A stretch of 64,000 nucleotides of DNA from Streptomyces sp. Je 1-332 (lineage in GTDB: Bacteria; Actinomycetota; Actinomycetes; Streptomycetales; Streptomycetaceae). The DNA lies in the NCBI RefSeq assembly GCF_040730185.1, contig NZ_CP160402.1:5456001-5520000 (forward strand), read 5' to 3'. The translations under genes and the position numbers were made by a program. The notes beneath the pieces are model-generated. The model was not told the origin of the DNA. It did not search any database and was given only the letters and a program-made list of their open reading frames with translations. Below are positions 27,577 to 35,725 of this stretch, piece after piece (within the stretch, counting starts at the first letter, position 1; each line of letters begins with the position of its first letter).

Positions 27577-28656
27577 ATGACGGACACGACGACGGACATG
27601 ACCACGGACATGACGGAGCCACAGGAGCAGGCGGGGCACGAATCGTCCGAGGCGGTGGAGATCCTGGCGTCGGCGCGGGCGTGCGTCGACCCGGAGCTGC
27701 GCCGGGCGATCGAGACCCTTCCCGGAGTGCTGCGCCGCGTCGCGCTCTACCACTTCGGCTGGGAACACGCGGACGGCACACCGGCGGCCGGGCACGCGGG
27801 CAAGGCGATCAGGCCCGCGCTCGTGCTCGCCGCGGTGGGCGCCCTCGGCGGGGACCAGGCCCTGGCCGTCCGGGCCGCGGCGGCGGTGGAGCTGACCCAC
27901 AACTTCACCCTGCTGCACGACGACGTCATCGACCGCGACACCACCCGCAGGCACCGGCCCACCGCATGGACCGTGTTCGGTGAACCCGACGCGATCCTGG
28001 CCGGTGACGCGCTCCAGGCGCTGGCGCAGCGGCTGCTCGCCGAGGACCCGCACCCCGGGGCCCCGGCGGCGGCCGCCCGGCTCGCCTCCTGTGTGGTGGA
28101 GCTCTGCGCGGGCCAGCAGGCGGACGGCGCGTTCGAGCGGCGCGGGCCCGACGAGGTCACGCTCGACGAATGCCTCGCCATGGCCGAGGCCAAGACGGGG
28201 GCGCTGCTGGGCTGCGCCTGCGCGGTGGGGGCGTTGTACGCGGGGGCGGGGCGCAGCGAGGTGGACGCGCTCGACGGGTTCGGCCGTGAGGCGGGTCTCG
28301 CCTTCCAGCTCATCGACGACGTGATCGGCATCTGGGGCGATCCGGGGCACACGGGCAAGCCGGCCCGCGCCGACCTCGCCGCCCGCAAGAAGTCCCTGCC
28401 GGTGGTCGCGGCGCTGGCCTCCGGCACCCCGGCCGGCGCGGAACTGGCCGAGTTGTACGGACACCCGTCGGCCGACGGCGACCTGGACCGCATGGCGCAC
28501 GCCGTCGAGACGGCGGGCGGCAGGGACTGGGCGCTGCTGCACGCGGGCGACCGGATGTCCCGCGCGATCAACCAGCTCGCCGGCGCGGTGCCTGTCCCGG
28601 AGGCGGCGGGCAGCCTGCTGGCGCTCGCGGAGTTCGTGACACGGCGCACGCACTGA
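27577..28656 (+). CDS. Polyprenyl diphosphate synthase, probable encapsulin cargo
   Basis: A 359-residue all-trans prenyl diphosphate synthase. The two Asp-rich motifs are DDVID (residues 115-119) and DDVIG (247-251), which bind magnesium and the allylic diphosphate; KAIRPALVL (about 76-84) is the substrate-binding Lys/Arg segment. It condenses IPP with an allylic diphosphate; chain length is not predictable. The first 25 or so residues are Thr/Asp/Glu-rich, repetitive (TTDM twice) and disordered, the kind of extension that carries cargo-loading motifs in family 2 encapsulins. It starts 96 bases after the shell gene on the same strand. Confidence 0.88.
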   Translation: MTDTTTDMTTDMTEPQEQAGHESSEAVEILASARACVDPELRRAIETLPGVLRRVALYHFGWEHADGTPAAGHAGKAIRPALVLAAVGALGGDQALAVRAAAAVELTHNFTLLHDDVIDRDTTRRHRPTAWTVFGEPDAILAGDALQALAQRLLAEDPHPGAPAAAARLASCVVELCAGQQADGAFERRGPDEVTLDECLAMAEAKTGALLGCACAVGALYAGAGRSEVDALDGFGREAGLAFQLIDDVIGIWGDPGHTGKPARADLAARKKSLPVVAALASGTPAGAELAELYGHPSADGDLDRMAHAVETAGGRDWALLHAGDRMSRAINQLAGAVPVPEAAGSLLALAEFVTRRTH

Positions 28657-28680
28657 ACGTACGTAAACGCACGGAACGCA

Positions 28681-28760
28681 CGGAGAGGAACCGAAAGAAA
28701 CCGAAAGGAACCGAAAGAAACCGAGAGGAACCGAGAGGAACCGATAGGAGACGACAGGAG
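28681..28760. repeat. Tandem 10-bp repeat, eight units
   Basis: Eight consecutive 10-base units of the form CCGAAAGGAA (variants CCGAGAGGAA, CCGATAGGAG, ACGACAGGAG) follow the polyprenyl synthase gene. The plus strand is purine-rich. It lies within the 3' UTR just before the terminator and codes for nothing obvious. Confidence 0.85.
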
Positions 28761-28762
28761 AC

Positions 28763-28804
28763 GAGCCCCGCACCCCGCCGGGATCCGGTCAGGGTGCGGG
28801 GCTC
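28763..28804 (+). terminator. Terminator of the encapsulin operon
   Basis: GAGCCCCGCACCC and its exact complement form a 13-bp stem with a 16-base loop directly after the 10-bp repeat array. Confidence 0.85.
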
Positions 28805-28903
28805 GCCCGTGCGCGGGGGACCCGATCACCTAGGCTGCACCCGTAGCAACCAGCGGGGACGTAAGCGCAGTTGAGCGCGGGCGAGGGGCAAGGGGGCGGG
28901 GCT

Positions 28904-29557
28904 GTGGGCGTAGTCATCCGGAGGGCCGGGGAGAGCGACAGAGCGGACGCGGTCCGGCTGCTCGACGTGGCGTTCCAGAACGATCCGGTGAGCAGCTGGG
29001 TCTTCCCCGGCGAGGAGGACCGCCGCCGCAGGCACGGCGCTCTGATGGACGCCTTCTACGACCTGGCACTGAGTCAGGGCTACGTGGACATCGCGGAGGA
29101 CGGCTCGGCCGTCGCGCTGTGGTGGTCCGTCCCCGCGGGCGGAGACGCGGACGCGGAGGCCGGCGCGGACGCCAGCGGCGAAGAGGGGCCCGCACAGCTG
29201 CGCGCGGCCATCGACCCGGACAACGCGCGGATCGAGGAGATCGGCAGGCTGACCGGCGAGGCGCACCCCACCGACCGGCCCCACCAGTATCTGCACATGG
29301 TCGGCGTGAGCCCGGAGCGGCAGGGCGAGGGGCTCGGCTCCGCGCTGATCGGCGCCGTGCTCGAACGCTGCGACAGGGAAGGGCTGCACGCGTATCTGGA
29401 GGCGAGCAGCAGCCGCAGCCGCGCGCTGTACACGCGGCTCGGATTCCATTTCACCGGCAAGGCCATAGACCTGCCGGACGGCCCGCACCTGTGGCCGATG
29501 TGGCGGGAACCCCGGCCTTTCGGCACGGACGGCGGCGACACCGACCGATTCGCATGA
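28904..29557 (+). CDS. GNAT-family N-acetyltransferase
   Basis: A 217-residue acetyltransferase with the acetyl-CoA pyrophosphate loop VSPERQGEGLGSALI and the C-terminal strand YLEASSSRSRALYTRLGF. It moves an acetyl group from acetyl-CoA to an unknown amine. GTG at 28904 with AAGGGGG upstream is preferred; a TTG at 28871 is possible. A linker of Asp/Ala/Glu repeats around residue 85 is unusual but common in high-GC genes. It lies after the terminator of the encapsulin operon, so co-transcription with it is doubtful. Confidence 0.88.
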   Translation: MGVVIRRAGESDRADAVRLLDVAFQNDPVSSWVFPGEEDRRRRHGALMDAFYDLALSQGYVDIAEDGSAVALWWSVPAGGDADAEAGADASGEEGPAQLRAAIDPDNARIEEIGRLTGEAHPTDRPHQYLHMVGVSPERQGEGLGSALIGAVLERCDREGLHAYLEASSSRSRALYTRLGFHFTGKAIDLPDGPHLWPMWREPRPFGTDGGDTDRFA

Positions 29558-29644
29558 ACCCGTGCGCTGCGTGGAGCTGCTCCTCTCCCGGTATCCCTTC
29601 TCGCCGGGCTATCCGGCAGGTTCGACCCGCCCTACCCTGAACGC

Positions 29645-29947
29645 ATGGGCAGCGACGGGAGCCCGTCCGGCCCCCGCCCGCGGAGCGAGCCGGTGTGCGC
29701 GAGCTGCGGACGGCCTGTCGGTACGGCCATCAGACGACGCAAGTTGCGCGGGGTGTACGTCCCTGTGTGGGACCCCGGCCCCTGCCGCAACCCCCGGTGC
29801 GACGGGGTGACCGCCGTGGACGCCACTGCGGCGCGGGCGCGGGCGCAACTGGGCGAGCGGGTACGGGCATTCGTCGCTGAAGCGCAGGAGCTCGGCCTCT
29901 CGGACGACGAGGTGCGATCCCTCGTGGACACCGCCCTGCGGGCGTGA
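29645..29947 (+). CDS. Small zinc-ribbon-like protein
   Basis: A 100-residue protein with a C-x2-C pair (CASC, residues 18-21) and a second C-x4-C (CRNPRC), consistent with one zinc site, followed by a helical C-terminal half (AQLGERVRAFVAEAQELGLS). Function unknown. TACCCT stands 6 bases before the ATG without an SD, suggesting a leaderless mRNA. Confidence 0.75.
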   Translation: MGSDGSPSGPRPRSEPVCASCGRPVGTAIRRRKLRGVYVPVWDPGPCRNPRCDGVTAVDATAARARAQLGERVRAFVAEAQELGLSDDEVRSLVDTALRA

Positions 29948-29948
29948 A

Positions 29949-30003
29949 GTGGCTGCTGGCGAGCAGCAGCGGACAGTGGCTGCTGGGCGAGCAGTAGCGG
30001 ACA
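29949..30003. repeat. Tandem duplication of about 27 bp
   Basis: GTGGCTGCTGGCGAGCAGCA and its following bases are repeated once with two changes (GTGGCTGCTGGGCGAGCAGT...). Each copy can fold CTGCT-GGCG-AGCAG. It sits in the short gap before the GNAT-HAD gene. Confidence 0.7.
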
Positions 30004-30019
30004 TCTGCATCATGGGCTC

Positions 30020-30142
30020 ATGGACATGACCGAGCTGGATCACCTTCCGTCGGCCGTCGGCGGCGAGCGGCTGCTCGCGCTCGCCGACGGCCATCACGCC
30101 CGCACCGCACGGCCCTTGGGCGCCCGCAAGGCCCCGCGATGA
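30020..30142 (+). CDS. Possible 40-residue upstream small ORF
   Basis: An ATG opens a 40-codon frame (MDMTELDHLPSAVGGERLLA...) whose TGA overlaps the ATG of the GNAT-HAD gene as ATGA. The overlap is what makes it worth noting: it could couple translation. No good SD is seen and no family is recognised, so it may be chance. Confidence 0.25.
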   Translation: MDMTELDHLPSAVGGERLLALADGHHARTARPLGARKAPR

Positions 30143-31263
30143 CGTACGACGAAGCACCCCCCGTCCGGACCGGCGACGCCCGCGTCCGACGTGCCCGGCC
30201 CGCCGACCTGCCCCGCGTCGTCGAGCTCGTCGCCGAGCACGCCGCGTACGAGAAAGGCGCCCCGCCCGCCCCCGGGCTCGACCGGCGCCTGGGCGAACTG
30301 CTCTTCGGGGTGCCCGACCCGCGGCTGCGCTGTCTGGTGGCCGAGTTGCCCGGTGGTGGCGAGGTCGTCGGTTACGCGACGTGTGTGCCGGAGATCTCCA
30401 CCTGGGACGGCGCCGAGTACCTCCACATGGACTGCCTCTTCCTGCGTGACGGCCACCGGGGTCTCGGCCTCGGCGAGCTGCTGATGGACGCGGTGGCGGC
30501 CGAGGCCCGTGCCCTTGGCCTCACCGAGGTGCAGTGGCAGACGCCCGCGTGGAACGAGGGCGCCATCCGCTTCTACGGCCGGATCGGCGCCGAGGCCAAG
30601 GAGAAACTGCGCTTCGGCTGGCAGCTGCCGCAGTTGCCGCCGCTGCCGCCGCTGCCGTTCGACGCCGTGCTCTGCGATCTCGACGGCGTGATCCGCTTCT
30701 ACGACATGACACGGGTGGAGGAGATGGAGCGCGCCGCCGGTCTGCCCCACGGCAGCACCGCCGAGTTCGCCTTCACGCCCGAGACCGATCTGCCGCTGAT
30801 GCTCGGGCACATCGGCAAGAAGGAGTGGGTGGAGGCCATCGCGCACGGCCTCGCGGACCGGGTGCCTTACGAGCGCGGGCACGCCCTGGGCGCCGCGCTC
30901 GCCGAGGCCGGTTTCTCCGCCGACGCCACGGTGGTTGACCTGCTGCGGCGGGCCCGCGCGCACCTGCACGTGGCGCTCGTGACGAACGCGACCCCCTGGC
31001 TCGACCAGGACCTGGCCGAACTCGGCATCGCCGACCTCGCGCACACCGTGGTCAGCAGCGCCGACGTCGGCATCGTCAAGCCCGACCGCCGGATCTACGA
31101 GATCGCCGTGGAGCGTACGGGGGTTCCCGCCGAGCGCTGCCTGTTCGTGGACGACCGCAAGGAGAACGTGGACGCGGCCGTCGCGCTCGGCATGACCGGG
31201 CTGCACTACACGGGACCCGGTGACCTGAGGGAGGCACTGGCCCCGGTGCTCGGCCGGAGCTGA
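30139..31263 (+). CDS. Fused GNAT acetyltransferase and HAD hydrolase
   Basis: A 374-residue two-domain protein. Residues about 15-155 are a GNAT acetyltransferase (FLRDGHRGLGLGELLMDAVA is the acetyl-CoA loop). A linker LPQLPPLPPLPF leads into a HAD-superfamily domain with motif I DAVLCDLDGV (nucleophile Asp), motif II VTNATP, motif III Lys in VGIVKPDRRIYE and motif IV FVDDRKENVDAA. Both domains look intact. The pairing suggests acetylation and dephosphorylation of one metabolite, but no substrate can be named. Confidence 0.88.
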   Translation: MTYDEAPPVRTGDARVRRARPADLPRVVELVAEHAAYEKGAPPAPGLDRRLGELLFGVPDPRLRCLVAELPGGGEVVGYATCVPEISTWDGAEYLHMDCLFLRDGHRGLGLGELLMDAVAAEARALGLTEVQWQTPAWNEGAIRFYGRIGAEAKEKLRFGWQLPQLPPLPPLPFDAVLCDLDGVIRFYDMTRVEEMERAAGLPHGSTAEFAFTPETDLPLMLGHIGKKEWVEAIAHGLADRVPYERGHALGAALAEAGFSADATVVDLLRRARAHLHVALVTNATPWLDQDLAELGIADLAHTVVSSADVGIVKPDRRIYEIAVERTGVPAERCLFVDDRKENVDAAVALGMTGLHYTGPGDLREALAPVLGRS

Positions 31264-31309
31264 GCCCCCCGCGTCGCTGGACTAGTGCACCGCCCTCCGC
31301 ACCGCCGGA

Positions 31310-31777
31310 CTAGCGCACCGTCCACCGCCCGCCCAGCATCAGCTCCCGGCCCTCCAGCTCGTCGGCCTCGCGCCAGGCCTGGAGCCGCTGGGGGGTGATG
31401 CGGAAGTAGGTGTAGACGGCGGTGAGTCTGCTGGGGTCGAAGCCCGTCTTCTCGGCGAAGGCGTCCCGGTCCTCGGGGGACAACTCGCCCTCCCCCAGGG
31501 CCCGTACGGCCCCCTCGATGAGGACGACGTCGCGGGTCGGCCCGAGACCGACCCGCGCCCTGCCGGTCGCCCGGAGGTTGCGTCCGGTGACGCTCGCGTC
31601 CGGGGTGGCCACCAGCAGGCTCTCGCCGTCCCAGAGGAAGGACAGCGGGATGAGGTAGGGGGCACCGCTCTCCGCGTCGGCCGTGGCCACCCAGGCGTCG
31701 ATGTCGTGGGCGAGGCGGTGCAGCGCGTCCTGCTTGCGCCGCTCGGGAGTGCGGGGCCCCGGCGTCTGCGTGTTCAT
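31310..31777 (-). CDS. Pyridoxamine-phosphate-oxidase-like flavin/F420 protein
   Basis: A 155-residue split-barrel protein of the PNPOx family (WVATADAESGAPYLIPLSFL and LLVATPDASVTGRNLRATG segments). In actinobacteria such proteins use F420 or FMN as redox cofactor; the substrate is unknown. SD GGAGGCACACAGTA precedes the ATG. It is divergent from the ECF sigma factor with 71 bases between, so the sigma factor may control it. Confidence 0.82.
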   Translation of the reverse strand: MNTQTPGPRTPERRKQDALHRLAHDIDAWVATADAESGAPYLIPLSFLWDGESLLVATPDASVTGRNLRATGRARVGLGPTRDVVLIEGAVRALGEGELSPEDRDAFAEKTGFDPSRLTAVYTYFRITPQRLQAWREADELEGRELMLGGRWTVR

Positions 31778-31848
31778 TACTGTGTGCCTCCAAGTGCGCT
31801 GCAGGGTGCGTCACTTGTACGACGTACCGCGACGAGGGAATGTGACAG

Positions 31849-32778
31849 ATGGATCAGAACAAGGCAGCGGTGGACCGGAGCGCCGAGCGTGACGAGGCGC
31901 TGGCGGCCCGCTTCGAGGAGCATCGGCCGCATCTGAAGGCAGTCGCCTATCGCATGCTCGGTTCGCTCAGCGAATCCGAGGACGCGGTCCAGGAGTCCTG
32001 GATCCGGCTCAGCCGCTCCGACAGCGACGAGGTGGCGAACCTGGGGGGCTGGCTGACGACGGTCGTCGGCCGGATCTGCCTCGACATGCTGCGTACGCGG
32101 CAGTCGCGGCGCGAGGAGTCCCTCTCGGTGTCGATGGACACCCATGTGCCGGACCCGGTGGTGAGTTGGGGGGACGTGGTCGACCCCGAGCAGGAGGTGC
32201 TGCTCGCCGACTCGGTGGGCCTCGCGCTGCTCGTCGTCCTGGAGACGCTGGCACCGGCCGAACGTCTCGCCTTCGTGCTGCACGACATGTTCGCCATGCC
32301 CTTCGACGAGATCGCCCCGATCGTGGAGCGCACCCCGGCCGCGACCCGGCAGCTGGCGAGCCGGGCCCGCCGCAGGGTGCAGGACTCGGCGCCCACCCCC
32401 GACAACGACCCCGTACGACAGCGCGAGGTCGTCGGAGCCTTCCTCGCGGCCGCGCGGGGCGGCGACTTCGACGCGCTGCTCGAACTGCTCGACCCGGGCG
32501 TGGTGTTGCGTGCGGACACCGGCGAACTCGCTTCCGGCCTCTCGAAGTTGGTACGGGGCGCTTCGGTGGTGGCCGGGCAGGCGGCGATGTTCAGGCAGGC
32601 GGCGCCGACCACCGAGATCGCGCTCGTCAACGGCCGCTTCGGCATGGTCGGAGTGCCGGACGGCGAGGTCGTCTCGGTCATGGAGTTCACGATCGCCGGC
32701 GGCAGGATCGTCGAACTCAACATCCTCGTCGACCCCGCCCGCGTGCGCGCCCTCGGGCTGCCCGCGTTCCGGCGCTGA
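31849..32778 (+). CDS. ECF sigma factor with SnoaL-like C-terminal domain (SigJ type)
   Basis: A 309-residue extracytoplasmic-function sigma factor. Region 2 contains HLKAVAYRMLGSLSESEDAV, region 4 contains the helix-turn-helix DEIAPIVERTPAATRQLASR, and a C-terminal SnoaL/NTF2-like domain (about 190-309, with NGRFGMVGVPDGEV) replaces an anti-sigma factor, as in the SigJ/ECF41 group, where this domain controls activity. No anti-sigma gene is next to it. SD GAGGG precedes the ATG. The divergent PNPOx gene is a plausible target. Confidence 0.88.
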   Translation: MDQNKAAVDRSAERDEALAARFEEHRPHLKAVAYRMLGSLSESEDAVQESWIRLSRSDSDEVANLGGWLTTVVGRICLDMLRTRQSRREESLSVSMDTHVPDPVVSWGDVVDPEQEVLLADSVGLALLVVLETLAPAERLAFVLHDMFAMPFDEIAPIVERTPAATRQLASRARRRVQDSAPTPDNDPVRQREVVGAFLAAARGGDFDALLELLDPGVVLRADTGELASGLSKLVRGASVVAGQAAMFRQAAPTTEIALVNGRFGMVGVPDGEVVSVMEFTIAGGRIVELNILVDPARVRALGLPAFRR

Positions 32779-32847
32779 CCCGTACCAAGGCCCCCTCCCT
32801 CTAGCGCCCCGTCGCTCCAACGCCCTGTCGCTCCAACGCCCCTCGCA

Positions 32848-34869
32848 CTAGCGCCGGACACCGGCCACCTCCCGCAGGTACTCCTTGCGGCAGAGCGGGT
32901 TGCGGTCGGTCCGCGGTCGCTCCGGGGCCTCGCCCCGGACCGGCTGGTACCGCTCGAAGGCCGACTCCAGCTCGCCCTCGCCACGCGTCAGCGAGGGCAG
33001 CAGCTGCTCCAGCTCGTGGACGCGGGCCGCCGGGATCTCGCCCTCGACCACGTACGAGGCGCCGCGCGCCGTCTGGGTGTGCGGGATGGCCCGCAGCCGT
33101 GAGAGCGCGGGCAGGAGCTGCCCGAACACGTCGTCCGGGACACTGAGCCGGAAGCGGTGCAGCGGCTCGTGCACCTCGGTGCCCGCCCGCCGCAGCGCGC
33201 TCAGGAGGACCAGCGGTGTCAGCTGCCGGAAGTCACCGGCCGTGCTGGACATGCTCTTGTCGAAGGTGGCGTGCGCGTGGCTCTGCCGGGGCCAGTACCC
33301 GGAGTGCGTCATGGTGACGGTGCAGTCGTCGACCTCCCACCCGTGGACCCCCTGGTGCAGGGCCTCGCGCACGCTCTCCTCGACGGCACGGAAGAACGCG
33401 TACGGCATCGAACCGAGCTCGACCTCCAGGCGGAACTCCACGCCGGAGCCCGGCAGCCCGGGATCGACGCGCAGGCCGACGGTGGCCAGGAAGGGGTTGT
33501 CGTCCTTGTCGATGATCTCGAAGGCGGAGCCGCTGCCGCTCACGCGTTCCACGCAGATGGTCGTGGTCTCGCGGAAGGCCACGTCGATGCCGTACTCGTC
33601 GAGGAGCGTCGCCTGGATGACCTCCTTCTGGACCTCGCCGTACAGCGACACGTACACCTCCTGACGGAGATCGTCCTGCCGCAGGTTGATCAGCGGGTCC
33701 TGCTCGGCGAGCTGGGCGAGCGCGAGATGCAGCGCGCCCTTGTCCCCGGGGCGGGCGGGGACGACGACGGTCTCCAGAGTGGGCGGCGAGAAGAAGTGCT
33801 GCCCCTCCCCGCCTCTCTTCGCGTGTGGCACGCCGACGACGTCGCCGATCCGGATGTCCCCGAGCCCCCACAGCTTCCCGATCCGGCCGGCGGAGACACC
33901 CTCGCGCGAGACGGCGGCCCCGCGGTCGAAGACGCTCACCGCGGTGACCTTGCCCTCTCGCCCGCCGCCGAACGGCAGCCGGTCCCGGGTGCGGATCGTC
34001 CCCGCGAACATCCGTACGTACGCGATCTTCTCCCCGGCGTCCCCGCGCTCGACCTTGAAGACGGTGCCGGAGACCGGGTCGTCGGCCCGCAGCGATCCGT
34101 CAGCGGAGGGGAGCAACTCCCGGATGCCCGCGACGAGTTCGGTGACGCCCGCGCCGGTGGCGGCCGAGCCGAAGTACACCGGGTGCACGAGGGCCTGCTC
34201 GGTCTGCGTGCCGAGTTCGGCGCGGAGCCGCCCGTAGGGGAGCTCCGTCGCGTCGTCGACGTAGGCGGCGAGCAGCTCGTCGTCGTGCGCGGCGAGTACG
34301 TCGACGAGGCGGGCGGTGAAGGAGGGGTCGCCGTCCTCGAAGGGCACGAAGGCCCCGTCGCGTCCGCCGAGGCCGCGCGGCGTCCCCATGGGCACGATGT
34401 CCGGGACGAGCCGCTCCGAGATGTCCCGCAGAAGGTCCTCGTGGCGCGCGCCGCGCCGGTCGATCTTGTTCACGAAGACGAGCGTGGGAATGCGGAGGCG
34501 CCGCAGCGTCCGCATGAGCACACGGGTCTGCGCCTGGACGCCTTCGACCGCGGAGACGACGAGCACGGCGCCGTCGAGCACGCTCAGCACCCGTTCCACC
34601 TCGGCGATGAAGTCCGGGTGCCCGGGGGTGTCGATGAGGTTCACGGTGACGTCGTCGACGGCGAAGGAGACGACGGCGGACTTGATCGTGATGCCGCGCT
34701 GCCGCTCCAGGGCCAGCGAATCGGTCTGGGTGCTGCCCGCGTCGACGCGACCGATCTCGTCGATGACACCGGCGGCGTGCAGAAGCCGTTCGGTCAGGCT
34801 GGTCTTACCGGCGTCAACATGCGCCAGGATGCCCAAGTTCAGGGTGTTGCACGTGCTCGACGTATGCAC
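32848..34869 (-). CDS. Ribosomal protection protein, OtrA/Tet(M) family
   Basis: A 673-residue EF-G-like GTPase that would remove tetracycline-type drugs from the ribosome. The G domain shows GILAHVDAGKTSLTERLL (P loop), RQRGITIKSA, DTPGHPDF and NKID; the C-terminal domains include the conserved GYWPRQSHAHATF region. Length and order match OtrA, the oxytetracycline producer's protein. It starts at a GTG overlapped by a leader reading frame in another frame. A housekeeping relative of otrA without a tetracycline cluster is common in Streptomyces; nothing here indicates a tetracycline biosynthetic cluster. Confidence 0.88.
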   Translation of the reverse strand: MHTSSTCNTLNLGILAHVDAGKTSLTERLLHAAGVIDEIGRVDAGSTQTDSLALERQRGITIKSAVVSFAVDDVTVNLIDTPGHPDFIAEVERVLSVLDGAVLVVSAVEGVQAQTRVLMRTLRRLRIPTLVFVNKIDRRGARHEDLLRDISERLVPDIVPMGTPRGLGGRDGAFVPFEDGDPSFTARLVDVLAAHDDELLAAYVDDATELPYGRLRAELGTQTEQALVHPVYFGSAATGAGVTELVAGIRELLPSADGSLRADDPVSGTVFKVERGDAGEKIAYVRMFAGTIRTRDRLPFGGGREGKVTAVSVFDRGAAVSREGVSAGRIGKLWGLGDIRIGDVVGVPHAKRGGEGQHFFSPPTLETVVVPARPGDKGALHLALAQLAEQDPLINLRQDDLRQEVYVSLYGEVQKEVIQATLLDEYGIDVAFRETTTICVERVSGSGSAFEIIDKDDNPFLATVGLRVDPGLPGSGVEFRLEVELGSMPYAFFRAVEESVREALHQGVHGWEVDDCTVTMTHSGYWPRQSHAHATFDKSMSSTAGDFRQLTPLVLLSALRRAGTEVHEPLHRFRLSVPDDVFGQLLPALSRLRAIPHTQTARGASYVVEGEIPAARVHELEQLLPSLTRGEGELESAFERYQPVRGEAPERPRTDRNPLCRKEYLREVAGVRR

Positions 34870-34933
34870 TGAGTGTCATGTCCTCTGGGTCGGTGGCGAT
34901 TCCCTTCTGGCTGGACATGAACAAACGGCGCAT
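34814..34933 (-). CDS. Leader peptide ORF overlapping the OtrA-type gene
   Basis: A 39-codon frame beginning MRRLFMSSQKGIATDPEDMT with a strong SD (AAGGAGACGC) at ideal distance from its ATG. It ends 56 bases inside the OtrA-type gene in a different frame (stop at 34814). The real gene's GTG, by contrast, has only a weak SD. The arrangement fits a translated leader that sets access to the resistance gene start when ribosomes stall. tet(M) is known to use a leader peptide; that this ORF works so is inference. Confidence 0.6.
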   Translation of the reverse strand: MRRLFMSSQKGIATDPEDMTLSAYVEHVQHPELGHPGAC

Positions 34934-35042
34934 TGCGTCTCCTTGACGGCTCGGGTGTACGGCAAGTGCAACAGGGGCGACGTGCGGCGGCAACCGATTT
35001 ATCGGGAGGCGCGACACAGCGGCGGGCCACTAGCCTCCCGCC

Positions 35043-35693
35043 ATGCTCACCGCCGTACTCGCGTTCGCGGGCGTCGCCGCGATCATCAACATCACGCCGG
35101 GCCTGGACACACTTCTGGTCCTGCGCACCTCCATGGCGCACGGCAGGGACGGCGGTCTCGCCGCCGCGCTGGGCATCCTCACCGGCTGTCTGGCCTGGGG
35201 CGTGGCGACGGCCATCGGCCTGACGGCAGTCCTCACGGCGTCCCGTTTCGCGTACGACGCCCTGCGCATCGGGGGCGCTCTGTACCTGGCGTGGCTGGGG
35301 GGGACGGCACTGTGGCGCTCCCGCCACCGGGTACGGGAGCCGGCCCCGGATCGGGAGGAAAAGGCGCGGGCCGATTCGGCCGCTCCCCGGGACCGCTGGG
35401 CGGCCTTCCGCGCCGGGCTCGCCACGAACCTGCTCAACCCCAAGGCCGGGCTCTTCTACATCAGCCTGCTCCCGCAGTTCATCCCGGAGGGCGCCCCCGT
35501 GTTCAGCGCGACGCTGCTGCTCACGGCGGTCGACCTGGTCGAACTCGCGCTCTGGTACTGGATCGTCACCTACGCGGCATCAGCGCTGGGCGAGCGCATC
35601 CGCCGTCCGTCGTTCCGGCGCCGTCTCGAGCAGTTCAGCGGGGTGGCGTTCCTCGGCTTCGCCGCGAACCTGGCGCTGCACGACCGGGCCTGA
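35043..35693 (+). CDS. LysE/RhtB-family amino-acid exporter
   Basis: A 216-residue membrane protein with six hydrophobic helices and the family motifs INITPGLDTLLVLRTSMAHG at the N-terminus and AFRAGLATNLLNPKAGLFYI in the centre. Members export amino acids such as lysine, threonine or homoserine lactone; the substrate here is unknown. TAGCCT stands 6 bases before the ATG and there is no SD, suggesting a leaderless mRNA. It is divergent from the OtrA leader. Confidence 0.88.
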   Translation: MLTAVLAFAGVAAIINITPGLDTLLVLRTSMAHGRDGGLAAALGILTGCLAWGVATAIGLTAVLTASRFAYDALRIGGALYLAWLGGTALWRSRHRVREPAPDREEKARADSAAPRDRWAAFRAGLATNLLNPKAGLFYISLLPQFIPEGAPVFSATLLLTAVDLVELALWYWIVTYAASALGERIRRPSFRRRLEQFSGVAFLGFAANLALHDRA

Positions 35694-35725
35694 TGCGGGA
35701 CCCTGGAAGGGAGGAAGTGAGTGCC

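Noticed and set aside
28681..28760. Possible CRISPR array
   Set aside because: Units are 10 bases with no spacers; no cas genes nearby.
30139..31263. Frameshift joining two neighbouring genes
   Set aside because: The GNAT and HAD parts are in one frame with a clean Pro-rich linker, so this is a true fusion.
32848..34869. Evidence for a tetracycline biosynthetic cluster
   Set aside because: Only the ribosomal protection gene is present; no polyketide synthase genes are near.
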